From contig CBDIDG010000004.1 in NCBI GenBank assembly GCA_965277615.1, forward strand, positions 1,116,001 through 1,180,000: a stretch of 64,000 nucleotides of DNA, in the 5' to 3' direction. Shown here piece by piece: positions 7,634 through 16,933 of the stretch. The first letter of the stretch is position 1. Every line of letters begins with the position of its first letter. The translations under genes were made by a program, and so were the position numbers. The DNA is from Bog-532 sp965277615. GTDB lineage: Bacteria > Actinomycetota > Actinomycetes > Streptosporangiales > Streptosporangiaceae. The notes beneath the pieces were generated by a model. That model searched no databases and was not told the DNA's origin. It saw nothing but the letters and a program-made list of their open reading frames with translations.

Positions 7634-9270
7634 ACCCTCAGCACCTGCTGGCCGCCGGGCAGCGTGAGGAGCTGAGTGCGGGCCGGACGAGGGCCAGGGC
7701 TACCGCGCATGCTGATGCGCAGCATCTGGAGGTAGGCCGGGCCGCTCAGGCCGACTGCGGAGTTGCTGGCCGCCAGGTCGGCGTACCGGAGCGGCACGTC
7801 GGCACTGGCCCCGGAACCGGTGTTGCCGAAGTCCACGATGTCGATCGGCTGGACCACGGCCGCGGCGGCGAGAGCCTCGAACAGCCGCCCGTCGACCTGG
7901 CCGGAATCGAGCTCCTGGGCGGCAGCCCCCTTCACCGTGATGCTCTTGGCTCCGGTCAGCGATGCTTCGGACGAGGCCCGGACGGCCTGGTCCTCGCGGG
8001 CGGCCCGCTCGTAGGCGGTGGCACCATCCGGCGCGACGATCCGGACGCTGACGGTCGAACTGCCCGACCCGAACGTGGCCAGGGCGGCAGGCGCCCACGC
8101 GGTGACCAGGCTGCTGCCGAACAACTGCAGCGCGACCGGTGTCACGACCACGACGCCGGAGGCCTTGAGCGCGGTCGGCGAACTGAGGTCACGCACGTTC
8201 TTGGACGGGAAGTGATGGGCCACCAGCGCCGCGCACATGGACGGGTCGCAGGAAACCACCGTCGCCGGGTCGATCTGGCCGTCAACCCAGGCCGCGACCG
8301 TCGCCTGCTGCACCGGACCTACCACGACGGCCGGGGCGCGTCTGCCATCGGACTTGGCCACGATCAGGCCGACCGCACCGGCGGCGAGCACGGCCAGCAC
8401 GCCGACCACCAGCCCCACCGTGGCCCAGCGCCGGCGGCTCCCCCGCGTGGTTGGGGTGACGGCCCAGGTGTCCTGGACTGCCGGGGTCGGCGGGACAGCC
8501 TGGGCTTGTGGGGCGGGCGGGGTGGCTGGGGCGGGCGGGGCCTGGGCCGACGAGGTGGCCGAGGGGCCGGACGGGTGACCGGACGGCAGTTCATCGGGGC
8601 CGGGCGCCGAGGCCGGGGCGGACGGCGAGCCAGTGGGCGGCGTGAACAGGTTGACCCCGGCGGCGGGCGGGCGGCGGCTGCTGCTGGGGGGCAACGGGCC
8701 GACGGGTTGGGCGCGGCCAAGGTTGGCGAGACCGGTGTTGCCCGATGGGCTCACGTGGCTGGCGGGGCTGGCGGGGCCGCTGGGTGCGTTACCGGTGGGG
8801 CTGGCGAGGCCGGTGTTGCCAGTGGGAGGTGTGTCGCGGGCGGCGGGGGCGGAGAGGGGAGGCGCGGACGGAGGAAAGGTGGTGTGTGAAGGCAATTCAG
8901 CCGGGGGTGAATTAACTGGCGGCCCATTATCAACAATGGGCGCTTGGTTATCTGGCGTCGTTTCGGGGATGCGGGTCCGGTCACCTTTTCCGAAACGCTT
9001 GCGCAGGGGGTTGGGCTTGCGGTCCTGGGTTTCGCCGCGAGGGCGGTCCGGGCGTTCGCCGCCGACCAGCCGCTGGGGCGGGTGACGCAGCATCTCGGCG
9101 GCCCGCTCGCGGTTCTGGGCCCGCTCGGCATCGACCGAGGCCTGCATGCGCTGACGCAGGTCGTCCGGGAGCGCAGGCGCGCCAACGTGCGCCGGGGCAG
9201 GTTTGGCCCCGGCCTCGGTGGCACCTCGCTCGCGTTGCGGCAGCGGGCTGCCGCGACTTTCGTCGGTCAT
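7591..9270 (-). CDS. proline-rich single-pass membrane protein of unknown function
   Basis: 559 residues from ATG 9270, chosen for the GGGGGG just upstream; a GTG at 9294 is an alternative. Layout: an N-terminal charged region (~1-100), a long Pro/Ser/Gly/Ala-rich disordered stretch (~100-260), one transmembrane helix (WATVGLVVGVLAVLAAGAVGLIVA), then a ~240-residue extracellular domain with one Cys pair (CDPSMC). I do not recognise this domain; it contains no catalytic motif I know. The topology suggests a cell-surface protein with a cytoplasmic disordered tail. The C-terminal EYLAPGQFGV is partly duplicated at 4786-4816. Confidence 0.7.
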   Translation of the reverse strand: MTDESRGSPLPQRERGATEAGAKPAPAHVGAPALPDDLRQRMQASVDAERAQNRERAAEMLRHPPQRLVGGERPDRPRGETQDRKPNPLRKRFGKGDRTRIPETTPDNQAPIVDNGPPVNSPPAELPSHTTFPPSAPPLSAPAARDTPPTGNTGLASPTGNAPSGPASPASHVSPSGNTGLANLGRAQPVGPLPPSSSRRPPAAGVNLFTPPTGSPSAPASAPGPDELPSGHPSGPSATSSAQAPPAPATPPAPQAQAVPPTPAVQDTWAVTPTTRGSRRRWATVGLVVGVLAVLAAGAVGLIVAKSDGRRAPAVVVGPVQQATVAAWVDGQIDPATVVSCDPSMCAALVAHHFPSKNVRDLSSPTALKASGVVVVTPVALQLFGSSLVTAWAPAALATFGSGSSTVSVRIVAPDGATAYERAAREDQAVRASSEASLTGAKSITVKGAAAQELDSGQVDGRLFEALAAAAVVQPIDIVDFGNTGSGASADVPLRYADLAASNSAVGLSGPAYLQMLRISMRGSPGPRPARTQLLTLPGGQQVLRVEYLAPGQFGVLNP

Positions 9271-9723
9271 CTGGCCCCCCAGCGATCCGCACAACGGGAT
9301 GACGCGAACCGCACAGTACAGCGCAGCATACGACGGACCGCCAATTCAAGCCTGCTGATGAATCGTAACGCTATGGCATCAGATTTCGTCCGACTTGATG
9401 CCACAGCGGGACGATTGCTTCCCGGGTAAACCGCGGGGAAACCGGAGGTCGGCCACGAGTTTTGGCGCTTACCGGGCCGGATACCCACAGTAGGTCTGGT
9501 TTAACGGATAGTCCTTTCCGTAGAACGTCAGCGAGCGTCACATTCTGGACGGAAATTTACCGAAACGCCCTCTCGATTGCAGGGCAAACGTTACGGTCTG
9601 GTTTGCGGTACCCGTGGCCGCGGCGGCTTTCGGCTTCTGGCCCGCGGCCGACCGGACACGGGCCCCGTGGGGGGTGGGTCAGCCTGAGCACCCCTGTATG
9701 CCGTGATGCAACAGGTAGGACTC
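9271..9723. promoter_or_regulatory. divergent intergenic region with palindrome
   Basis: 453 bp between the proline-rich protein and the glycan locus; no gene seen. It holds a perfect inverted repeat TGGCATCA (9374-9381) / TGATGCCA (9396-9403) with a 14-bp spacer, shaped like a repressor site. A repeated GGTCTGGTTT occurs at 9493-9502 and 9595-9604. It must contain the promoter of the long glycan operon. I cannot assign the -35/-10 elements securely. Confidence 0.4.
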
Positions 9724-11319
9724 ATGGACCATGGCCCAGCCGCGCCACAGATAGCGTCGCAACCGACGCCGCCGGCCGTGGACCCGGCGACCCGGTTCCG
9801 GGTGCCGGCGGCCTTGCCGCTGATCTTGGTGCTGATCCTGCAGGCCGTGTTGTCACTGCGGCTGATCCGGGCCGACACCGCCTTCCAGGACGAGGCCCTG
9901 TACCTGTGGGCCGGTCACCTGGAGTGGGCCAGCCTGTTGCACGGCGCTTCGCTGCCGCCGTTCCCCTCCTTCTTCTCCGGCGCCCCGGTGATCTACCCAC
10001 CGCTGGCCGCGCTGGCCGACACCGCGGGGGGCCTGGACGGGGCCCGGGTGCTCTCGCTGGTGTTCATGCTGGGCGCTACCGCGCTGCTCTACGCCACGGC
10101 CGGGCGGCTGGCGGGCCGGTGGGCCGCGTTCTTCGCGGCCGGGCTGTTCGCGGTGCTCGGGCCCACGCTGCACCTGGGCTCGTTCGCGACCTACGACGCC
10201 ATGGCGCTGTTCCTGGTGGCGCTGGCGGCCTGGTTGGTGGTGCGGGCCGGGGACCGGGTGGACGCGACGCTCTGGATGGCCGGGGCGGGGGTGGTGCTGG
10301 CGCTGGCCAACCTCACCTCCTATCCCTCGGCCCTGTTCGACCCGGTGGTGATCCTGCTGGCCCTGTTGGTGGCGCTCCCCAGGCCGGGTGGCCGGCTGGC
10401 GGCCAGCCGGGCGCTGATCCTGCTGGCCATCGTGGCCGTCCTGGTTAGCGGGGCCCTGCTGCTCGGCGGCAGCCGGTACGTCCACGGGGCCGACGTGACC
10501 ACGCTGACCCGGGCACCCGCCCAGGACTCACCGCTCACTGTGGTGCAGAATTCCGTCGCCTGGACGGGGTTCATCGCGGTGACTGCCGTGTGCGGAGTGC
10601 TCTACGCCTGGGTCAGCCGGCCAGGAACGGCGCGGGCGTGGCTGGTAACGCTGCTGGCCGCGGCCATCGTCCTGGTGCCGGCCGAGCAAGCCAGCCTGCA
10701 CAGCGTGGCCTCGCTGAACAAGCACGGCGACATGGGCGCGTGGTTCGCCGCGATCGCCGCCGGGTACGCGGTGGACAAATTCATCACCGCCGCCCAGGCC
10801 GGCCGGATGCGCCTGATCACCGGCGTGGCCTGCGTGGTCGCGCTGTGCTTCCCGGCCGCGGTGGGTGCGACTCAGGCGCGGGTGTTCGCGACCGATTGGC
10901 CGAACTCGAAGGCGTTCGTGGACATCCTGCGCCCGCTGGCCGACAACAGCAGCGGGCGGATGCTGGTGGAGGACCCGTCCATCGGCGAGTACTACCTGCC
11001 GTCCGGGACGCAGTGGCAGCGCTGGTCCAGTACCCGGAACATCGTGCTGCCGAACGGTAACCCGACCGGCGGCCCGACTGACAAGGCCGGGGTCGTCGGC
11101 CCGGGGAACGCCGGCACGTTCGGCACGAAGATCGAGGCGGGCTACTTTTCGCTGATCGCGCTGAACTTCGCCGACACGGCCGGGCTGGACAAGGTCATCG
11201 CGGCCGACATCAAGAAGAACAAGCACTACAAGGTGATCGATGTGGTGCCGTACGGGGTGGGGCCGGCCGGATCGACGCCCGGTACCTACATCATCTGGCG
11301 ATACGAGCAAACGCCGTGA
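9724..11319 (+). CDS. GT-C-fold membrane glycosyltransferase, PMT/ArnT-like (module 1)
   Basis: 531 residues from ATG 9724, preceded by AGGTAGGA (ATG 9703 is in frame but has no such site). About ten hydrophobic helices. The first extracellular loop carries FQDEALYLWAGH with the Asp-Glu pair (D56-E57) typical of GT-C enzymes that use polyprenyl-phosphate sugars. The C-terminal ~170 residues form a soluble domain (DWPNSKAFVDILRPLADN...). Such proteins transfer sugars on the outer face of the membrane to lipid, protein or glycan. Close paralogue of the gene at 13825. Its stop overlaps the next start by GTGA. Confidence 0.78.
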   Translation: MDHGPAAPQIASQPTPPAVDPATRFRVPAALPLILVLILQAVLSLRLIRADTAFQDEALYLWAGHLEWASLLHGASLPPFPSFFSGAPVIYPPLAALADTAGGLDGARVLSLVFMLGATALLYATAGRLAGRWAAFFAAGLFAVLGPTLHLGSFATYDAMALFLVALAAWLVVRAGDRVDATLWMAGAGVVLALANLTSYPSALFDPVVILLALLVALPRPGGRLAASRALILLAIVAVLVSGALLLGGSRYVHGADVTTLTRAPAQDSPLTVVQNSVAWTGFIAVTAVCGVLYAWVSRPGTARAWLVTLLAAAIVLVPAEQASLHSVASLNKHGDMGAWFAAIAAGYAVDKFITAAQAGRMRLITGVACVVALCFPAAVGATQARVFATDWPNSKAFVDILRPLADNSSGRMLVEDPSIGEYYLPSGTQWQRWSSTRNIVLPNGNPTGGPTDKAGVVGPGNAGTFGTKIEAGYFSLIALNFADTAGLDKVIAADIKKNKHYKVIDVVPYGVGPAGSTPGTYIIWRYEQTP

Positions 11320-12866
11320 TCGACACCTCGATGACGACCACCGACGCCCGGCCCCAGCCGCACCGGCTGCTGCCGCCGCAGCCACCGGACGACGATGAGA
11401 AGTACAGCTACGTCCAGCGCAACCTGCCCTACCTGACCACGGTCATCCTGCTCGGCTCGGTGTGCGTGATCATCAGCCAGCTGCGGTTCGAGCTGCACGA
11501 CCTGGTGCTGGCCCCGTTCGCCATCTTCACCGCGCTCTACGTCATCTACCAGGCCATCAGCTTGCCGGTGAACTTCGCCGGGGCCGGGTTCGACCTGGCC
11601 GCGCACACCGAACGAGTCCAGGGCTGGCGGCCCGCGGCCTATCCCGACATCGATATCTACCTGCCCATCTGCGGCGAGCCGACCGAGCTGCTGCGCAACA
11701 CCTGGACCGCGGTGGCCGCGCTGATCGAGGCCTACCCGGGCCAGGCCCAGGCGCACGTGCTGGACGACGGGCCGGACGAGGACGCCCGGGTGATGGCGGC
11801 CGAGTTCGGCTACCGGTACCTGCACCGGCCGGACTGGCCAGCGGGCAAGAAGGCGGGCAACCTACGCCACGCCTTCGGCCAGACCAGCGCCGAGCTGTTC
11901 GTGATCTTCGACTCGGACTTCGCGCCGCGGCCGGACTTTCTGGCCGAGACGCTGCCCTACCTGGACGACCCGCGGATCGCGATCGTGCAGACCCCGCAGT
12001 ACTTTCGCAGCCACGCCGGGCAGACCTGGATCGAGCGGGCCGCGGGCCCGATCCAGGAGGTCTTCTACCGGACGGTCCAGGTGGCCAGGAACCGGCTGGA
12101 CGCGGCCGTGTGCTGCGGGACGTCGGCGGTGTACCGGCGGCGGGCGCTGGAGCCGTTCGGCGGTCCGACGCTCATCCCCTACGCCGAAGACGTGCACACC
12201 GGGCTGGACGTGCGTAGCGACGGCTGGTCGGTGGCCTACGTGCCGATCCTGCTGTCGACCGGGATCTGCCCGGACAACCTGGACAGCTTCGTGCGGCAGC
12301 AGTACCGGTGGTGCTCGGGCAACGTCGGCATCGTGTTCACCCGGCGGCTGTGGCACATCCGGATGAGCATCCCGGCCCGGCTGACCTACATCTCCGGGTT
12401 CCTCTACTACGCCTACACCGCGCTGCTGGTGTTCTTCGGGCCGCTGATCCCCCTCGTCATGCTGGCGTTCCTGCCGGACCAGATCCGGCTGCGCAACTTC
12501 GTGGTGCTGCTCCCGGCCATGTTCACCGGGTTCGTGCTCTACCCGCTGTGGCACCGGGCCCGGTACGGGCCGGGCATCTGGCCGCTGGGCATCGCCCGGG
12601 GCTGGGCCCACGTGTTCGCGATCTGGGACGGCCTGCGGGGCACGTCGATGAGCTGGCATCCGACCCGGACCCCGGGCGGCTCGCTACGGCGGTTCCGGCT
12701 CGGGGTGACCTGGTGGAGCGGCGGCGCAGCCGTGGCCTGGGTCGCGCTGGCGGCCTGGCGGACGATGGCCGCCGGGTCGTGGCAGTTCGCCGTGCTGTTG
12801 TTCTTCGGCTTGCTCAACCTGGCCGTGGTGAGCCGCGTCATCGTCCCCGGAAGCAGGCCCGAATGA
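11316..12866 (+). CDS. processive GT2 glycosyltransferase, cellulose/mannan-synthase-like (module 1)
   Basis: 516 residues of the BcsA/hyaluronan-synthase type. Two N-terminal transmembrane helices (about 41-82), a GT-A domain with LDDGPD (~150), DSD (199-201), AED (290-292) and QQYRW (328-332), then several C-terminal helices that would form the export channel. All catalytic signatures of a processive beta-glycan synthase that polymerises and extrudes the chain are present. There is no PilZ domain, so no c-di-GMP control through that route. An N-terminal PPDDDEKYSY stretch is shared with the paralogue at 15365. Overlaps both neighbours by four bases. Confidence 0.85.
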   Translation: MIDTSMTTTDARPQPHRLLPPQPPDDDEKYSYVQRNLPYLTTVILLGSVCVIISQLRFELHDLVLAPFAIFTALYVIYQAISLPVNFAGAGFDLAAHTERVQGWRPAAYPDIDIYLPICGEPTELLRNTWTAVAALIEAYPGQAQAHVLDDGPDEDARVMAAEFGYRYLHRPDWPAGKKAGNLRHAFGQTSAELFVIFDSDFAPRPDFLAETLPYLDDPRIAIVQTPQYFRSHAGQTWIERAAGPIQEVFYRTVQVARNRLDAAVCCGTSAVYRRRALEPFGGPTLIPYAEDVHTGLDVRSDGWSVAYVPILLSTGICPDNLDSFVRQQYRWCSGNVGIVFTRRLWHIRMSIPARLTYISGFLYYAYTALLVFFGPLIPLVMLAFLPDQIRLRNFVVLLPAMFTGFVLYPLWHRARYGPGIWPLGIARGWAHVFAIWDGLRGTSMSWHPTRTPGGSLRRFRLGVTWWSGGAAVAWVALAAWRTMAAGSWQFAVLLFFGLLNLAVVSRVIVPGSRPE

Positions 12867-13819
12867 AGTCCCGCCTGGTGGTAGCGGTAGCCATGGCGCT
12901 GGCCGTGGCCTCGGTGACCGGTGCGGTCAGCCGCGTGGTGAGCTCGGCCCCGTCCAAGCCACCGGCGGCCCACGCCGCCCTGAACCCCCGGCTGGCCGCC
13001 TACCTAGGTGCCTTCGAGCCGGGCGCCCCGCCGGACTACGCGCCGGTGGCGAGCTTCGCCCGGGCCGCAGGCCAGGTGCCGAACCTGATCGGGTACTACA
13101 GCGGCTGGGCCGAACCGTTCAACGTGAGGTTCGCAAACACGCTCCGCAGCCACGGCGTCATCCCGTACGTGCAGATCGACCCGACCGACGCGTCGGTGTC
13201 GGCCATCGCCGCTGGGACCTACGACGAGTACCTGCGCTCCTACGCCGACGGCGTGCGCAACTTCAAGGACGCCGTAGTCATCGGCTTCGGGCACGAGATG
13301 AACGCCAACTGGTACTCGTGGGGGTACCGGCACCTGGCGCCGTCGACGTTCATCGCGGCCTGGAAGCACCTGGTCAAGGTGTTCCGGCAGCAGGGCGCGG
13401 ACAACGTGACCTGGCTGTGGACGGTGCAGGCGGACGGCCCGCACACGGGCCCGGTGCAGGACTGGTGGCCAGGGTCCAGCTACGTGACCTGGGTCGGCGT
13501 CGACGGCTACTACTACCGGCCGACCGATACGTTCGCGTCGGTCTTCGGGAAGACCATCGACCAGGTGCGGACGTTCACCAAGGACCCGGTGCTGCTGTCA
13601 GAGACCGGCGTCGGCCCCGCGGCCAACCCGTTCCCGAAGATCCAGGACCTGTTCCACGGGATAACGAGCTACGACACGCTCGGGCTCGTGTGGTTCGACC
13701 GGAAGCAGACGGGCGACCTCTACCACCAGGACTGGCGGCTGGAAGACAACGGCCTGGCCGAAGAATCCTTCCGGCTCGGCGTCAAGGACGACATCACGCC
13801 GGTCACCCCGACGGGATAG
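12863..13819 (+). CDS. GH26-like secreted glycanase, copy 1 (module 1)
   Basis: 318 residues. An N-terminal signal peptide ends near AHA-AL (residue ~39). The catalytic domain carries the GH26 acid/base motif GHEMNANWYSWG (E145) and the nucleophile motif LLSETGVG (E247), plus NVTWLWTVQAD and the WVGVDGYYY strand. GH26 contains mainly beta-1,4-mannanases, so a beta-mannan-like substrate is plausible but unproved. ATG start overlaps the GT2 stop (ATGA), tying synthesis and hydrolysis together as in cellulose (BcsZ) or alginate loci. The tail contains YHQDWRLEDN, shared only with copy 5. Confidence 0.82.
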   Translation: MKSRLVVAVAMALAVASVTGAVSRVVSSAPSKPPAAHAALNPRLAAYLGAFEPGAPPDYAPVASFARAAGQVPNLIGYYSGWAEPFNVRFANTLRSHGVIPYVQIDPTDASVSAIAAGTYDEYLRSYADGVRNFKDAVVIGFGHEMNANWYSWGYRHLAPSTFIAAWKHLVKVFRQQGADNVTWLWTVQADGPHTGPVQDWWPGSSYVTWVGVDGYYYRPTDTFASVFGKTIDQVRTFTKDPVLLSETGVGPAANPFPKIQDLFHGITSYDTLGLVWFDRKQTGDLYHQDWRLEDNGLAEESFRLGVKDDITPVTPTG

Positions 13820-13824
13820 CGATC

Positions 13825-15378
13825 ATGTCGTTCGCCGTCCCCCAAGTGGCGCCCCCCGCGGCCAGTCCGGTCCCGGTGGGCGGCATCCGGCGCGCCGCCG
13901 GGCCGCGCGGGGCGCTGGGCGTGGTCCTGCTGATCCAGGCTGGGCTGTCGGCCCGGCTGGTCTGGACCGACACCGCCTTCCAGGATGAAGCCCTGTACCT
14001 GCGGGCCGGGCACCTGGAGTGGGCCCACTGGCTGCACCACGCGCAGATCCCGGACTTCCCGGCCTACTTCTCCGGTGCGCCGGTGGCCTACCCGCTGCTG
14101 GGGGCCCTGGCCGACGGCGCGGGCGGACTGGCCGCGGCCCGGCTGCTGTCGCTGGCCTTCATGCTCGGGACCACCGCGCTGCTGTGGGCCACGACCACCC
14201 GGCTCTACGGGCGACGGGCCGCGCTGCTGGCCTGCGGGCTGTTCGCCACCCTGGCCGGGACCCAGTTCCTGGGCAGCCTGGCCACCTTCGACGCGCCGGC
14301 GGTGTTCCTGCTGGCCCTGGCGACCTGGCTGGGGGTGCGGGCCGTCACCACGCCGGCGCAATCGACCCTAACCCGGGCGACCCTAACCCGGGTGGCGCTA
14401 CTGGCCGGGGCCGGGCTGGTGCTGGCGGCGGCCGACGCGACCAAGTACGCCACCGCGCTGTACACCCCGGTAGTGATCGTCGTGGTGGCGCTGGCGGTCT
14501 GGCGGCAGGCTGGCCCGGGCTGGGGCTGGCTGACGAGTTCGCTGATAGTGCTGGTCGCATGGGCGATCCCGGTGACCGCGGCCATCGCGGCGGGCCGCAG
14601 TGACTACTGGCAGGGCATCAGGTCCACAACGCTGGCCCGGCCGGTCGCGGATTCGCCGGTGCCCCTGGTGCTCAAGGATGCCTACGTGTGGACCAGCCTG
14701 ATCCTGGTGGTCGCCGCCCTCGGGGTATGGCTGGCCGCGCGGAGCCGTGGGCGCGGCCGGCTCCTGCCCGCGGTGCTGCTGGCGGCCGCGCTGCTGGCCC
14801 CGGCCGAGCAGGCCCGGCTGCACACCACGGTCAGCTTGCAGAAACACGTCGTATTCGGCGCGTGGTTCGCCGCCATCGCGGCGGGTTACGGGCTGGCCCG
14901 GCTGAGCCGGGTCGACCGCGGGTACGGCTGGGCGCCGGTGATGGCGCTGCCCATCGCCGCGGCGACGTTGTTCGGCTCGCTGGGGCAGGCGCACTTCCTG
15001 CACCGGGACTGGCCGGATGCCACCGCACTGGTCAAGGTGCTGCGCCCGGCGGTCCGCGCTCAGCCCGGGAACTACCTGGCCGAAGACGACGACGTCGAGG
15101 CCTACTATCTGCGGACCGAGACGCGCTGGCAGGACTGGTCCAGCACCTACTACTTCCGCTACCCCGGTCAGTTGCCCGGCGCACCGTCGTATGCGGCCGC
15201 GATCGGCCGCCACTACTTCGACCTCGTCATCCTCGACGACGGAGACACGGCTGCGACCGACGCCCTAATCGTCGCGGACCTGCGGCACATCGGCGGCTAT
15301 CGCGAACTGCCCCGCGCGGGCCGCTTCACCGTATGGGTGCGGGACCAGGCCGGGGAGGAGCGCCATGTCGATCACTGA
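13825..15378 (+). CDS. GT-C-fold membrane glycosyltransferase, PMT/ArnT-like (module 2)
   Basis: 517 residues from ATG 13825, five bases after the copy 1 GH26 stop. A paralogue of the gene at 9724, with the same WTDTAFQDEALYLRAGHLEW loop (Asp-Glu pair), the same FSGAPVAYP and LSLAFMLGTTALL segments, a similar helix pattern and a soluble C-terminal region (HRDWPDATALVKVLRP). A two-unit 15-bp tandem repeat at 14364-14393 adds TLTRATLTR in a loop. It overlaps the next gene by 14 bases. Likely to add sugars from a lipid-linked donor outside the membrane. Confidence 0.77.
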   Translation: MSFAVPQVAPPAASPVPVGGIRRAAGPRGALGVVLLIQAGLSARLVWTDTAFQDEALYLRAGHLEWAHWLHHAQIPDFPAYFSGAPVAYPLLGALADGAGGLAAARLLSLAFMLGTTALLWATTTRLYGRRAALLACGLFATLAGTQFLGSLATFDAPAVFLLALATWLGVRAVTTPAQSTLTRATLTRVALLAGAGLVLAAADATKYATALYTPVVIVVVALAVWRQAGPGWGWLTSSLIVLVAWAIPVTAAIAAGRSDYWQGIRSTTLARPVADSPVPLVLKDAYVWTSLILVVAALGVWLAARSRGRGRLLPAVLLAAALLAPAEQARLHTTVSLQKHVVFGAWFAAIAAGYGLARLSRVDRGYGWAPVMALPIAAATLFGSLGQAHFLHRDWPDATALVKVLRPAVRAQPGNYLAEDDDVEAYYLRTETRWQDWSSTYYFRYPGQLPGAPSYAAAIGRHYFDLVILDDGDTAATDALIVADLRHIGGYRELPRAGRFTVWVRDQAGEERHVDH

Positions 15379-16933
15379 TCGACCGGTGGCCGAGCAGACC
15401 GACGGCTATCTGCCCCAGCCCCCCGGCGAAGACGAGAAGTACCAGTACTTCGGCCAGCCCCGCCAGCTGGTGTTCGCCTGGCTGCTGATCGCGTCGGCCG
15501 GCGTGCTCTACGGGTACGTGCACGTGGCCGCCCGGGCCTGGCTGGTGTCCCCGTTCATGTGGCTGCTGCTGATGGTCATGGTGCCCCCGGTGGTGGTGAA
15601 CTTCTGGCTGCGGGCCGGACGGCCCCGGCTGACCCTGGCCGAACATCAGGCCTTCGTGGCCGGTTACCGGCCCGGCGGCGAGACGGTCGACGTCTTCCTG
15701 CCCAGTGCCGGTGAGCCGCTGGCCCTGCTGGACAACACCCTGCGGTACGCGAGCGAGCTGCGCTGGGACGGCCCGCTGACCGTTTACGTGCTGGACGACT
15801 CGGCCCGGCCCGAGGTCCGGGACCTGGCCGCCAGGTACCGGCTGCAGTACGTCGTGCGGCCGCATCCAGGCGAGCTGAAGAAGGCCGGCAACCTGACCCA
15901 CGCGCTGAGCATCAGCGGCGGCGACTTCATCGTCGTCATCGACGCCGACTTCGCCGTGCGCCCGGATTTCCTCTACGAGACCATGCCCTACTTCGCCGAC
16001 CCCGCGGTCGGGATCGTACAGACCGCCCAGGTCTTTGACGTCAGCAACCCGGAACACACGTACATCCAGCGTTACGCAGGCACCCTGCAGGAGATCTTCT
16101 TCCGCTTCATCCAGCCGGCCAGGGACCGCTACCGGGCCGCGATCTGCGCGGGCACGAACCTGGTGTACCGGCGTGCGTCGGTGGACGCCGCGGGCGGTTT
16201 CGCGCAGGTCCCGATCGGCGAAGACGTCCACACGGGCGTGAAGTTGTGGGCCGCCGGCCAGGAGACCCGTTACCTGCCGCTGTGCCTGGCCAGGGGCGTG
16301 GCCCCCACCGACTTCCCGTCACTGGCCAACCAGCAGGTCCGCTGGTGCCGGTCCTCGATGCTGCTCATGATCGACGACCACTTCCAGAAGGCGCCCTTCG
16401 ACTGGCGGCAGCGAACCGCCTTCTGGGCCGCGTTCCTCTACTACATGTCGTCGGCGGCGCTGCTGCTGACCGGGCCGTTCCCGACGCTGACGATGATCTG
16501 GTTCTATCCGGGCCTGGTCCACCCGCACAACTACCTGCCGCTGCTGCCGGCGCTGGCCGCCACGCTGTTCGCCTTCCCGCTACTGAGCCGGGGGTGGCGG
16601 CCGACGATTTACCGGGTGTGCGTGATCAATTCCTGCTGTCACCTGTATTCGGTGTGGTTCGCGCTGCGCGACCGGGTCGCGGAATGGGTGCCGACCGGCG
16701 CATCACCGGAACAGGGTGAGGTGCCCAGGATGGTCAACCGGATCCTCCGCACCTGGATCGTGGCGACCCAGCTGCTGCTCTGGTCGGGCTTGGCCCTCCG
16801 GGTCCACCAGTACGGCTGGCACCCCTACTGGGCGACCGAGCTCCTGGCCGGCGTGCAGCTTTACATGATCGCACCGCTGATCACCCCCGGGAAAGGCATC
16901 TGGGGGCGTACCGCGAAGGAGAACACGGCATGA
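15365..16933 (+). CDS. processive GT2 glycosyltransferase, cellulose/mannan-synthase-like (module 2)
   Basis: 522 residues, paralogue of the gene at 11316. The signatures are VLDDSARPE, VIDADFAVRPDF (DAD), IGEDVHTG (ED) and QQVRWCRSSM (QxxRW), with two helices before and about four after the GT-A domain. The N-terminus repeats the PPGEDEKYQY motif. The two synthases differ enough in the substrate-facing residues around QxxRW (CSGNVG versus CRSSML) that they may use different sugars or make different chains. It ends in an ATGA overlap with the second GH26 gene. Confidence 0.84.
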   Translation: MSITDRPVAEQTDGYLPQPPGEDEKYQYFGQPRQLVFAWLLIASAGVLYGYVHVAARAWLVSPFMWLLLMVMVPPVVVNFWLRAGRPRLTLAEHQAFVAGYRPGGETVDVFLPSAGEPLALLDNTLRYASELRWDGPLTVYVLDDSARPEVRDLAARYRLQYVVRPHPGELKKAGNLTHALSISGGDFIVVIDADFAVRPDFLYETMPYFADPAVGIVQTAQVFDVSNPEHTYIQRYAGTLQEIFFRFIQPARDRYRAAICAGTNLVYRRASVDAAGGFAQVPIGEDVHTGVKLWAAGQETRYLPLCLARGVAPTDFPSLANQQVRWCRSSMLLMIDDHFQKAPFDWRQRTAFWAAFLYYMSSAALLLTGPFPTLTMIWFYPGLVHPHNYLPLLPALAATLFAFPLLSRGWRPTIYRVCVINSCCHLYSVWFALRDRVAEWVPTGASPEQGEVPRMVNRILRTWIVATQLLLWSGLALRVHQYGWHPYWATELLAGVQLYMIAPLITPGKGIWGRTAKENTA

